DNA of 64,000 nt from Paraflavitalea devenefica (GCF_011759375.1 NZ_JAARML010000009.1:124001-188000), one strand, 5' to 3'; shown: positions 16,481 to 24,746, counted from the first letter of the stretch. Program-made: numbers and translations. Notes: generated by a model not told the origin, from the sequence alone.

Positions 16481-16515
16481 AAAGCGATCTCGTAAGAGGT
16501 CGCTTTTTTATTTTC
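16476..16515 (+). terminator. Terminator after tRNA-Pro
   Basis: AAAAAGCGATCTC and GAGGTCGCTTTTT form a stem around CGTAA with a T-run after it. Altered copies of this terminator lie at 28854-28895 and about 30877-30917, which supports past duplications of this locus. Confidence 0.85.
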
Positions 16516-16599
16516 TGGCCAAACATTGCTGTTTGGGTCAGATGATTTTTATCTTCTCTTCCTGGTTGCGAACTTTAAAGTAACTTGATTGCCCTATGC

Positions 16600-16949
16600 T
16601 TTCTTTCAGAAGATCACAGATATTCTTGATCAATATCAGATACCGTATATGCTCTCGGGTAGTATCGCTTTAGGGGTATAAAGCAGATTTCGTCGTCTTG
16701 AAAAATGATCCATTCAGGCAAGAGGAATTTAAACGTCGGTTAAAAGTCGATTATTTCGGAAAAGCTATTTATGTCGTATCGCCGGAAGACCTTTTAATAT
16801 CGAAGCTGATCTGGATACAAGACTTTCAATCTGCTGTACAAATAGAAGATATTAAAAGCCTGCTTGTCGTCGATAGCCTGAACTGGGAGTATATCTCAAG
16901 TTGGATTAAACAATTGAAATTACGTACCTTCGATCTGATAAACAAATGA
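16600..16949 (+). pseudogene. Nucleotidyltransferase (AbiEii/DUF6036-like) remnant with internal deletion
   Basis: A first frame reads FFQKITDILDQYQIPYMLSG, then SIALGV, the N-terminal GS motif of minimal nucleotidyltransferases, and hits a stop near 16680. A second frame continues ADFVVLKNDPFRQEEFKRR and VVSPEDLLISKLIW, the C-terminal part of the same family. The DxD-containing middle, which carries catalytic aspartates, is missing, so the gene is dead. The remaining ORF (16698-16949) ends overlapping the next start by four bases, as in a two-gene toxin-antitoxin-like unit. Confidence 0.7.
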
Positions 16950-17140
16950 CAGATACTCCACAGCATATTAAAGAACTTCAATTGAAGCTTTGGCTTTCCA
17001 AATCTCCCATGGAAAGGCTCAAACAGACTTTGGAGAGCAATGGTCAGTTGCTTCAGTTCTGGTCGTCTGCTCATGTGGTTGATAGAAGCCGGAATGATCG
17101 GCAATCCAACCGCGAAGCAGAAACAAGGAACTTTTTGTAG
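16946..17140 (+). CDS. Small partner of the nucleotidyltransferase remnant, probably truncated
   Basis: The 64-residue frame begins MTDTPQHIKELQLKLWLSKS, PMERLKQTLESNGQLLQFW, a pattern seen in small proteins encoded right after DUF6036-like nucleotidyltransferases. Start and stop of the pair overlap (ATGA). After QLLQFW the frame becomes rich in Arg, Ser and Asn without pattern, so the original end may be lost. It is likely a relic of a toxin-antitoxin-like module; the function is inference. Confidence 0.45.
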   Translation: MTDTPQHIKELQLKLWLSKSPMERLKQTLESNGQLLQFWSSAHVVDRSRNDRQSNREAETRNFL

Positions 17141-17184
17141 TGCTAACATTATCTTGGGGTCAGAGCCGGGACAAGAAGATAAGC

Positions 17185-17238
17185 CATCTTTCTGCATCAC
17201 ATTTTACTTTTTACAATTTGCCGGTAGCGCATCCCGAC
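17185..17238. repeat. Dispersed repeat with tRNA-Pro D-arm-like end, copy 1
   Basis: This about 54-bp stretch, ending TTTGCCGGTAGCGCATCCCGAC, is closely similar to 30922-30976. The GCCGGTAGCGCA part matches the D-arm of the intact tRNA-Pro, so both may derive from old tRNA-Pro junctions. Confidence 0.6.
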
Positions 17239-17451
17239 GGTACCGCCTGCCTTATACTATTGAACTAACTGCCTGATATCCAACCGCTCTAACACGGCAT
17301 CCACAACCCATACAGGATGGTTGGGGCCAATTAAATCGTTAAGATCAGGAGGCAGCAGTATTCCCTGATTTTGGTGATTTTTCTTGAAGACTACTGTTAG
17401 TGTTTTACCTCTGACCATACTCACATTAACCACAAAAACAGTACTAAACAC
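17239..17451 (-). pseudogene. IS1182-family transposase, N-terminal fragment
   Basis: The minus-strand frame reads FKKNHQNQGILLPPDLNDLI, PNHPVWVVDAVLERLDIRQLV, then an amber stop at 17257-17259, then YKAGGT in the same frame. This is the N-terminal region of IS1182-type transposases (LLPPDLNDLIGPNHPVWVV followed by SYKAGGT). The remainder of the transposase is missing: homology stops where the 17185-17238 repeat begins. No terminal inverted repeats were recognised. Confidence 0.65.
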
Positions 17452-17561
17452 CGCCTCTCTCCACGTCTTCTTATACAGGCTTTTGGATAAGCCCCCATAA
17501 TAAACAAAGAAGCTGCCTCAATTACTTTTGAGCTTCTTAATTTTTATCAAAAAATAATAGA

Positions 17562-19112
17562 TCAATCTCTTAACGAGTGAATTCGCTTTATACTTACTCT
17601 ATAGTGAAAGCCGTTTAATCTTTTTACTGTATTTTTTAACCCGACCTTGCTAAAAAAGGGAATATGAGGTCTATCGTCTCCCCTTTTGCTTATTATTGCG
17701 ATTACAATTTCATAACTCCGCTCATTTATTGTGGCTGTCCTGGCTAGCTTCCATTCATCTTGAAGCTTATCGTTTAATTTTCTTCTGAAATCCTTGTCCA
17801 TTGAAAAGTATTCACCAGAGTTCATGGCCTGCATAAACAAATGGCTGAGGACAGAAGAAGCTGCAGCATGTTTTACGTGTACTATCTTCCTACCTTTAGA
17901 GTACAAATCGCAAAACTCAATCTTGTTACTTCCCCCACCATGCATAACGGGATCTTGATCCATAAGCAACAGGCTATCATCCGCTTCCGCAACAGCAGTA
18001 TTGTATGCTCCTTCATCATCATGATCGTAATCTGGCAAGCCAATTTCCGACACCGGTATATTGTCGTAATACCTGTTAACCTTTTCCACAAAATCATTGT
18101 TTATTTCATACCAGTTTCCATTGTTAAGAACATACTCTCTTTCGTTATGAGTTACTTCTCCGTAAAGACACTTATATGCGTTCCATGATCCAACCTGATT
18201 TTCCCCGGACGCGGACTGAGCTAAAACTGTGAACCCCTTTATATCCGAAATTCCAGCCACCTCTCCTACTTGGTCTCTGAACATTTCAATGTACAAATCA
18301 TCCAACGGTTCTTCCTGACCAGGTAAATAATAAAATCCCTCAAGATCATTCCAGTTTACAAGGTCAGGAGCAGCCATCCATAGTTTAGTAAATTCCGATT
18401 CATTAAACTGTTGAATCAAAACGTCCTCCAGCTCACCTATTAAGACCGGATTTTTGATATGTTGAATTTGATCGATCCAGTCAAAATGCTCCTTATAATC
18501 TTCACTCAAATATTGTCGGTAACACAAAGTTAATGCGTCGGATAGGTTGTCAACATTAATCCTCGCAGATAAAGAGAATGGATCGTCACCAGTAATTGTC
18601 TTACCAAAACCAAGTATTTTAGATTTACCGGTTATTGCTCTAACTAAATCTTGTTCGATATCAATGCCGAAGTCTTTAGCTTCGCTACTTTTGCTTAGCT
18701 GTTCTTTACTGACTTTACCGTTTCCGCCAATAGTACTCTTTTCGATGCTCTTAATACTTTTTTCATCAACAGAATTCAATGTTACTTTCAATCCAAAATT
18801 TTCCTCAATAGCTTCTGTATTGAGCATGTGACGACCTGTTCCAAACGTCAGCGCAAAATGTACCCGCCGTCCCTCATATTCAATACTGGTAACAAAAACA
18901 CCTTTTGCGTTAGCCATAAAAAGTGCTAACCCAGTTAATCGGTCACCAAAAAATTTGGTCATCCATGCAGGCGGGCGAACTCTGGAATCTACCGAATAAA
19001 AACGACCGACTTCTCCAATTACAACTGGGTCTGCAGGATGCTTCACAATCCTGACGGGGTCCTCGTAACCCTCTTTAACGAGGTACACTGTGAGCTTATT
19101 AGTCTTAATCAT
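17562..19112 (-). CDS. TIGR04141/DUF6119-type sporadically distributed island protein
   Basis: This 516-residue soluble protein resembles the TIGR04141 family. Its start (NKLTVYLVKEGYEDPVRIVK), the segment KFFGDRLTGLALFMANAKGVFV, FALTFGTGRHMLN, a Lys/Ser-rich middle (SIKSIEKSTIGGNGKVSKEQ), and the C-terminal NKIEFCDLYSKGRKIVHVKH are in family order and the length fits. The molecular function is not known; members occur patchily and mostly in genomic islands, which suits this place. It is AT-rich compared with core genes. A small Cys-rich protein gene lies about 40 bases upstream on the same strand and may be cotranscribed. The call rests on remembered family pattern, not on a search. Confidence 0.65.
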   Translation of the reverse strand: MIKTNKLTVYLVKEGYEDPVRIVKHPADPVVIGEVGRFYSVDSRVRPPAWMTKFFGDRLTGLALFMANAKGVFVTSIEYEGRRVHFALTFGTGRHMLNTEAIEENFGLKVTLNSVDEKSIKSIEKSTIGGNGKVSKEQLSKSSEAKDFGIDIEQDLVRAITGKSKILGFGKTITGDDPFSLSARINVDNLSDALTLCYRQYLSEDYKEHFDWIDQIQHIKNPVLIGELEDVLIQQFNESEFTKLWMAAPDLVNWNDLEGFYYLPGQEEPLDDLYIEMFRDQVGEVAGISDIKGFTVLAQSASGENQVGSWNAYKCLYGEVTHNEREYVLNNGNWYEINNDFVEKVNRYYDNIPVSEIGLPDYDHDDEGAYNTAVAEADDSLLLMDQDPVMHGGGSNKIEFCDLYSKGRKIVHVKHAAASSVLSHLFMQAMNSGEYFSMDKDFRRKLNDKLQDEWKLARTATINERSYEIVIAIISKRGDDRPHIPFFSKVGLKNTVKRLNGFHYRVSIKRIHSLRD

Positions 19113-19129
19113 AAAAATGATAATTTTAG

Positions 19130-19351
19130 CTAATTATGACTGGCATCGAAATCAATAGCACCACCCGCACGCCAGTCGGTCGCATATTTTACCGTAACCT
19201 GGTATATCCGTGTACTACAGTTATCCAGTCCGCGGCACGACTTTTCCTTATAATAGTGCTTGTAGCCTGGGTCTTTGCAGACGTACACATCTTTATTTAG
19301 GGATGCGCATAGCCATGCAACGACCACCAGCTTAAAGACCAGTGATTGCAT
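19130..19351 (-). pseudogene. Small exported Cys-rich protein, frameshifted
   Basis: From the ATG at 19351 the frame gives a signal peptide (MQSLVFKLVVVAWLCAS), then VYVCKDPGYKHYYKEKSCRG, LDNCSTRIYQVTVKYAT. This is a common small bacterial protein with paired cysteines (C-x-H-x-x-x-C-R-G-L). The family normally ends in an A-C-G-W-C-Y-like motif. The present frame instead runs on as DWRAGGAIDFDASHN, while the next frame reads C-D-R-L-A-C-G-W-C-Y-stop, ending at 19152. A one-base change near 19175 therefore separates the two parts: either a real frameshift or a sequencing error. Confidence 0.65.
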
Positions 19352-19357
19352 ATACAA

Positions 19358-19904
19358 TTGTTTAGTAATCGTGGACTATAGGAATTTGAAAACGTATTGC
19401 ATAGGATGGTAAGAAGGTCTGGACGGGATCATACTAAGGATAACACCAAAATAGAAAACATAAATTGTAACTACAATAGGCAGTTGTAGCTTTAACATTT
19501 AAACTTATCATTAGTCTGTGCTGATGGCTATTTGTTACACATTATACTTCGCTTTTTTTCAAAGACAGCATAACCGGTATCCTTTAACCGCAGGCCTATG
19601 GTCGTAAAAGACTGGTAAGGAGGTTAATTACAATGCCAGCCGGTGGTACCAGGTCAAATTTTCAGCCGCACATAGCCAGCCCTGTCAGCCCCAGATGGAA
19701 CAACTGACAACTATACCTATTAATAAAAAAGCTTGCACTGTTTATGGTTGAAGCGCTGGTCTCATCCGTTTCATAAGATTACGCCGTTGGCGAGAGAATG
19801 CAATTATGTCATGAAACCATTTACCAGACTGCATTACAGGAAGTATGAATGATAAATATCGGTTATTCTTCTAACTTTTCGCATTAAATAAATCGTCCAC
19901 TGCC
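19358..19904. other. Intergenic region before the caspase-like fragment
   Basis: About 550 AT-rich bases without a convincing gene. A 24-codon frame (19633-19707) has an AGGAGG stretch eight bases before its ATG, but no recognisable product. A TAACTTTT box near 19873 could belong to a promoter of the following fragment. Confidence 0.4.
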
Positions 19905-20090
19905 ATGAGAAAACCAACCAGAACAGCTATACTGATCGCTTCCCAAACGCCAAAAGGCAGGCGCCTTGAAGGTATTGGCTATGATGCCAGAAGAATGAAG
20001 CGTTTGTTACTGTCGCCATTTGGCGGTGCATGGTACCCTCACGAAATCAAAGTACTCACTAACCCAACGCGCAAAATATTCTCCCGCCAA
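19905..20090 (+). pseudogene. Caspase-like peptidase, N-terminal fragment
   Basis: The frame begins RKPTRTAILIASQTPKGRRL, EGIGYDARRMKRLLLSPFGG and AWYPHEIKVLTNPTRK. This matches the first beta strand, helix and second strand of a C14 caspase/metacaspase fold: a self-identifying ALLI-type strand, then D-A-x-x-M-K-x-L-L and the G-G-A-W-x-x-x-E-I pattern. The catalytic His and Cys would follow but are absent, because the pattern stops near 20085; the open frame itself continues to 20174 with unrelated residues that overlap the start of the next gene. The gene appears truncated by insertion of the next segment. Confidence 0.6.
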
Positions 20091-20095
20091 CATTG

Positions 20096-20103
20096 TAATT
20101 TTG
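20096..20103 (+). promoter_or_regulatory. -7 box of the 870-residue membrane protein gene
   Basis: TAATTTTG is a full match to TAnnTTTG, 22 bases before the first ATG and 40 before the second. No clear TTTG element is seen at -33. It lies just past the break in the caspase-like fragment, so it probably came in with the new gene. Confidence 0.45.
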
Positions 20104-20125
20104 TTAGCAATGTCGCTACTATTAG

Positions 20126-22738
20126 ATGTATCAAATTGGAGCTATGGAAGGATATACTTATAAAACTGCCTTAAACAACTGGATAAAAGGTAAAAACTCA
20201 ATTATTGTCTGCTTCCTGGCCATACTCATTTTCATTCTAATAGGCTTTTGGGCGCCAGACTCGTTTGATATTCTTACCATAGAAACCGACAATCTTCACG
20301 ATTTACTTAGCGATACGTTGGGTACGTTTACAGGCGTTGGCGGGATATTCTTTGCCATTTCTGCCATTATTTTATCCATCTTACAAATAGCCAATAGAAA
20401 AATTGACATTACAGAATTAGCCTTTAGAAATTCATATTTTGCTCCTGCTTTCTATTTTGGTCTAATAAACATCAGCATCCTTACTATTCTAAATCTTTTC
20501 ATACCTCAAGGGCACATTAATAACTCTCCATTTTTGCTTACAAGACTAATAGTAATCGAATCATATTTACTCATCCTTTTTTGCTTATTGATCGGTATTG
20601 TATTTTATAAAGTATTCATGTACCTTAATTTTTCCGTCATAACCCGAGAATATATAGAGGATGTACTGTTTTTAGCACAAGCGGAAATGCAGGAAAAAAT
20701 GAGCAAAAAACAGGTGCAAAAACTAAGCAACAAAGGAAAGGAAATCTATCAGGAAATTAGAATAGCCATTGAAAGAGAAGATTCAATTTTAAGCCAAGAG
20801 TTTTTGTCATGCCTAAACACCGTAATCGAACTCAATTCCACATCCAATATCGTTTCAGACATTACACTTGAGCTACGTCGATGGTTTAAGGAAAGCAGCA
20901 AGATGCCAGATGGAAGGGTGCTACTTCAGCTTTTCGTTTTCTGGAGAAGAATAATGAGCTTCCTTGCAGACAGTAAACAGAACCCCGGGCGAATGTACTT
21001 TTCAAATCAAACAGCCTATATTTATCGAGAATTTAGGCAAGAAGAAATTCGATTCAATGTCGCCCAAGCTTTCGCAATAAGGTTAAAGGAAATGATCGTT
21101 ACGAAATCTGCTGTAAATAACCCGAACAATAGCGCCGAACTTGAATCCGCATTTTCCTCCATAGATTTTCTGTTTATAGAGTTCAATGCGCTGCTAAAAG
21201 AAATCATGGATCACAAAGATTCCATTAACCTTGATTACGGGCTAAATCAACTCAAACAGTTACACACTTTTAACCTCTTTCAACAATACCCACAATTTGA
21301 ATCAGAAATTGACGAAAAAGAATTGCAGCAAGAGAGCACAATTTCGAGAGATTCGCTCATCTCAATGAAACAGCGTTTTTACAGTAAACTGAACTTAATT
21401 CCAATTGGTTTACTCGCGTACATCATTTTCAGAAAATACTACCTCAATACAAAGGATATAATTGAAGATACAACTTCAACGCAATTATTGGAAACCACTG
21501 AATTCTTTGGCAACGACGAGTTGTATGAAACATTATTGACATACTTTGGAACTGAATTATTGGACTTTGATTATAGATACTGGCTTTTGAACTTAGAAGA
21601 GCGAAAAGATGGTGTTGCCTATACAGTTCCAACCCAAAGCGATATGTTTGCAGCATTATTTGCTTACCTTCTTCTCATCAAACATCAACAGGTGCAGCAA
21701 CCCACTGATAAGATTTTACATAATCCCATCTTTAGGCATCTTCTTGATCGAACAAAGGAAATAATAACCCGCATTGGTGAGACGTATGAATGTTGGGGCA
21801 CACAACTCAAAATTACAGATGTTGCAACCTTTAATAAAACAATCGCAGATACACTGGAACAAATAACCGACTTTTCTAAAACAAGAGAGCGAGCTACTGA
21901 AAGAGCACAAGCAAGCAAGCCGCTATTAGAAGAAAAAGTCGAATCCTTCAGGCAAAGTATGGGAGCTCAGTGGCGAAAAGAGGACAACCTGCAAAAGCTC
22001 TTTAGTCACTATACATCTATAAAGGTCAATCCTACTAAAGAATTGGTAAGGGTAGGCGTATTTGCAAACGCTCAAAATTTCAAACCATATTTTCTCCAGG
22101 ACCACCAAATCCATCATGCAAATTTAGATTATGGCAAAATGGTTTTACGCAACAAAGAACAATTGCTCGGAAAACGCCTATTGGAGGCAAGAGGAATTTT
22201 TAGTCAAGATGTAACCAGTACTGTTGACGGACTCTCACATGCATTAACCAAACTTAGAGGGAAACGCTACAATCCTTCTGTGATAATTTCCACCAGCAAA
22301 TCATTCTATTTGTACGAAATTGAGTTGCTTAAATCGGGAAAGTATGCACGCACATCTACCAGCACTCCTAATCAATGGCCATTTTTGTTTCTCGGACTTT
22401 TTGAAGATTCCATTCCTATCGTTCGACTCAGGGCCCCAGAGTTCCCTGATAAACTAATCATATTGGATTTGGAAAAGGCAATATCATTGGAGCAAAGGCA
22501 AAAAGACGAGTGGATTGATAAACGACTTCATGTGTCAGTGTCTGCTATTGATGAACATAAAGCGGAAGAGTTATTGAATAAATCTAAGAATTTAGAGTCA
22601 AATTTATCCAAACAGGAGGCTATCATTAAGCTGATGAATGGTGTCTTAATAGACATTGAGGAAATTTGTGATTTTTCGGTTATTGATGAAAAAGCCATCG
22701 AGATCATAACTTTGCCCACCTTGACCGCCGGCAAGTAG
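20126..22738 (+). CDS. Large four-helix membrane protein of unknown family
   Basis: The 870-residue product has four membrane helices near the N-terminus (about residues 25-42, 68-88, 105-125 and 137-166). About 700 mostly helical, charged cytosolic residues follow, including a coiled-coil-prone stretch (EMQEKMSKKQVQKLSNKGKE). A distinct C-terminal part (about 740-870) contains DGLSHALTKLRGKRYNPSVI, FYLYEIELLKSG and FPDKLIILDLEKAISL. A second ATG at 20144 would remove six residues. No catalytic motif was recognised. It is AT-rich, lies in a tRNA island between a broken caspase-like gene and a HEPN-like gene, and has its own -7 box. The layout, membrane anchor plus large cytosolic sensor or effector, is compatible with a defence protein, but this is inference. 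Confidence 0.75.
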   Translation: MYQIGAMEGYTYKTALNNWIKGKNSIIVCFLAILIFILIGFWAPDSFDILTIETDNLHDLLSDTLGTFTGVGGIFFAISAIILSILQIANRKIDITELAFRNSYFAPAFYFGLINISILTILNLFIPQGHINNSPFLLTRLIVIESYLLILFCLLIGIVFYKVFMYLNFSVITREYIEDVLFLAQAEMQEKMSKKQVQKLSNKGKEIYQEIRIAIEREDSILSQEFLSCLNTVIELNSTSNIVSDITLELRRWFKESSKMPDGRVLLQLFVFWRRIMSFLADSKQNPGRMYFSNQTAYIYREFRQEEIRFNVAQAFAIRLKEMIVTKSAVNNPNNSAELESAFSSIDFLFIEFNALLKEIMDHKDSINLDYGLNQLKQLHTFNLFQQYPQFESEIDEKELQQESTISRDSLISMKQRFYSKLNLIPIGLLAYIIFRKYYLNTKDIIEDTTSTQLLETTEFFGNDELYETLLTYFGTELLDFDYRYWLLNLEERKDGVAYTVPTQSDMFAALFAYLLLIKHQQVQQPTDKILHNPIFRHLLDRTKEIITRIGETYECWGTQLKITDVATFNKTIADTLEQITDFSKTRERATERAQASKPLLEEKVESFRQSMGAQWRKEDNLQKLFSHYTSIKVNPTKELVRVGVFANAQNFKPYFLQDHQIHHANLDYGKMVLRNKEQLLGKRLLEARGIFSQDVTSTVDGLSHALTKLRGKRYNPSVIISTSKSFYLYEIELLKSGKYARTSTSTPNQWPFLFLGLFEDSIPIVRLRAPEFPDKLIILDLEKAISLEQRQKDEWIDKRLHVSVSAIDEHKAEELLNKSKNLESNLSKQEAIIKLMNGVLIDIEEICDFSVIDEKAIEIITLPTLTAGK

Positions 22739-22764
22739 TCACTTAAAGTAGACCAAGAGCTTAA

Positions 22765-22905
22765 TTAAATACTTTTAGGATTAAGCATGTAATTATCTAC
22801 ATTGAGAGCTTTGGCAATTTTTATAAGGACATTGGCTGTAAGCAAGGGTAATTGACCGATTTTCGAGTAGATGTAAAACATAATGGTTAAGGTGGGGATA
22901 GAGTT
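22765..22905 (-). pseudogene. XRE-type helix-turn-helix regulator, C-terminal remnant
   Basis: The minus strand reads FYIYSKIGQLPLLTANVLIK and IAKALNVDNYMLN, then stops at 22765. This matches the end of an XRE HTH (T-Y-I-S-K-I-E-x-G-x-x-x-x, T-x-x-V-L-I-K-I-A-K-A-L-N-V-D). Upstream the frame overlaps the next gene on the other strand and loses the pattern, so the DNA-recognition half is missing. The remnant points to an earlier regulator or toxin-antitoxin gene at this place. Confidence 0.5.
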
Positions 22906-22985
22906 TTGAGTCCGTTGCATAAGGGTATTTTCCAATAGGAAGGGACTTATCATATGGCTATCGCCCCATATCGTCCGTTCTTTTC

Positions 22986-22993
22986 TATCTTTG
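22986..22993 (+). promoter_or_regulatory. -7 box of the HEPN-like gene
   Basis: TATCTTTG, a full match to TAnnTTTG, ends 14 bases before the ATG at 23008. A -33 TTTG is not obvious. Confidence 0.5.
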
Positions 22994-23007
22994 AATACAC
23001 CTAAATT

Positions 23008-24417
23008 ATGAAGATGGAGCAGTACAAAAACTTTCACGTCGAATTCTGGACAAAAGGCTTCTTTCCTCTTGCTTTCTTCAAAGGACTTCTTGAAAAGGTA
23101 CTGGAAGGAACCGCCCTCCGCTACTTTTTTGTGGAGGATAAGCACCTACCTTACTTTGTCCGACTCAAGACGAGCGCACAACTATCCATCGGCCTAACAT
23201 CACAGTATTACACAGATTTCATTATCAATGGAGATGCAGAAACCCTATACGACCTAATATTAAAGGGGCTACAACCGATCACCGACTTCGTAGCCAGAAT
23301 GGACGCGGACAGAAAGGCCGATTGGATCAATTTAAGGGATAATAAATACGAGTTTATATATGAATGCTCTGACAAGCTACCCTTGCATTTCTCATTTAAA
23401 AGCAATTGGAGTGAAACATTAGAAAAAGAAGCCTACGACCGGATGATCGCATATATTCACAGCTATGAAAACAAAGACGAAAAAGTACATACAGAAATTC
23501 AGGGGACCCCGTCAGATAAAGATCAAATACGGTTTTTCTTATACGACACAGGAACTAGCGGATGGATGATTCAGGACCTCCTTTCCGATATCACCCTCAA
23601 TATCAGTACAGGGTACCAAAAGGCCAAAAAGGATGGCCGTGTTGCAAAGCCGGACATTTTAATAAATGAGGATAAATTCAACGAACACTTCGTTTTTGAC
23701 CAGCAATGGGTTTTAACGCTTGATAAATTTCAGGTAATCATGGCAAGACCAAACGATGTTGCCCTGTACCTTAACCTCATGGACAGAAACCTCGCAAAAG
23801 CCAGGCCTTTTCTGGAAGATGCAATAAAGAGACGTAACAAGAACCCTTTCTATAACATGATGTTGGATGAAGAAAGCACCAGCCTATTTTATGATTACTT
23901 CGAAAATATTATATCCGCCGTTACTTATTCATACACCGCAATTGAAACACTCGCTAACATCTGTATTGAGGAAAACTACGAGCACACTAAGAAAGAGAAG
24001 GGAGTTACTACAATCTATGACAAGGAGGGAATTGAACGTTTTTTTAAACTCCGAGACAAATTCAAAGTCATCATCCGGGCAATCTTAACGACGCCAGACC
24101 CATCTGCCGAAAAGTGGTGGCAGGACTTTATCTTACTGGAAGATATCCGCGACAAGATCATTCATACCAAGCAATCCAGTTCGCAAGAGCGGTACTCCAT
24201 GCTTCTGTCTCCGAAAATCTTTACCATCATCGAAGTCAGCAAAACCATCCTAAAGTATTACGGTAATTACATCAAAGCCAATTTACGACATATCCTTGCC
24301 GACTTTCCATTCGGATATGGTTTCGACAATACGGTTCCAGCTTTTATGACTAATACCGAATACTGGAAAAGCAAAAGGCGTATGCACGGAATACCCGAAC
24401 TTCCTGATGACCAGTGA
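23008..24417 (+). CDS. Hypothetical protein with C-terminal HEPN-like domain
   Basis: The 469-residue soluble protein has an N-terminal mixed region (about 1-280, FWTKGFFPLAFFKGLLEKVL to PFLEDAIKRRNKNPF) of unknown fold. A helical C-terminal domain (about 295-435) begins AVTYSYTAIETLANICIEEN and contains LLEDIRDKIIHTK. R381-x4-H386 (RDKIIH) fits the Rx4-6H active-site motif of HEPN ribonucleases and sits at the start of the second helix pair, as in that superfamily. HEPN proteins are frequent toxins and abortive-infection effectors. An antitoxin or MNT partner is not adjacent; the only relic is the XRE fragment upstream. Function as an RNase is inference from motif and context. Confidence 0.65.
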   Translation: MKMEQYKNFHVEFWTKGFFPLAFFKGLLEKVLEGTALRYFFVEDKHLPYFVRLKTSAQLSIGLTSQYYTDFIINGDAETLYDLILKGLQPITDFVARMDADRKADWINLRDNKYEFIYECSDKLPLHFSFKSNWSETLEKEAYDRMIAYIHSYENKDEKVHTEIQGTPSDKDQIRFFLYDTGTSGWMIQDLLSDITLNISTGYQKAKKDGRVAKPDILINEDKFNEHFVFDQQWVLTLDKFQVIMARPNDVALYLNLMDRNLAKARPFLEDAIKRRNKNPFYNMMLDEESTSLFYDYFENIISAVTYSYTAIETLANICIEENYEHTKKEKGVTTIYDKEGIERFFKLRDKFKVIIRAILTTPDPSAEKWWQDFILLEDIRDKIIHTKQSSSQERYSMLLSPKIFTIIEVSKTILKYYGNYIKANLRHILADFPFGYGFDNTVPAFMTNTEYWKSKRRMHGIPELPDDQ

Positions 24418-24746
24418 TCATGAGTTTCTATTGCATTAGGTATTATAGCTCTCCAGTTTATAGATTGTATTTGTGTCCAGGAACATTTTAATCTTATCTA
24501 AATCAATAGCGGATCTGTCCGAAAACTGTCCCCTGTAGTTCCTTAAGGTTTAGCATTACGACCTGTTATTAGCATTTATCACATACTTAAGCCGCTGAAT
24601 CTCCATTAAATCATCCAAATTATTGGTTCGAAATTGGTCCAGTCTTCCCGACCAACTTTTGAAACCCGCTCTGGTAGCGGGTTTCTTGTTTTAAGGATTC
24701 GAATCCTGTGAAGTTCAATTAGTATTGTTACAAACCGGCAAACACG
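24418..24746. other. Intergenic region with tRNA-Pro tail remnants
   Basis: No gene is seen. At 24625-24654 GGTTCGAAATTGGTCC..GTCTTCCCGACC resembles the T-arm and acceptor 3' strand of tRNA-Pro with changes. At 24694-24705 a perfect 12-bp palindrome GGATTCGAATCC precedes another TGTGAAG tail. A terminator lies between them. Confidence 0.55.
24661..24691. terminator. Rho-independent terminator
   Basis: GAAACCCGCT and AGCGGGTTTC form a perfect 10-bp stem with a CTGGT loop, followed by TTGTTTT on the plus strand. It may serve the HEPN-like gene. Confidence 0.8.

Noticed and set aside
19633..19707. A 24-codon frame with an AGGAGG stretch before its ATG
   Set aside because: Bacteroidota rarely depend on such sites, the product has no pattern, and no promoter box precedes it.
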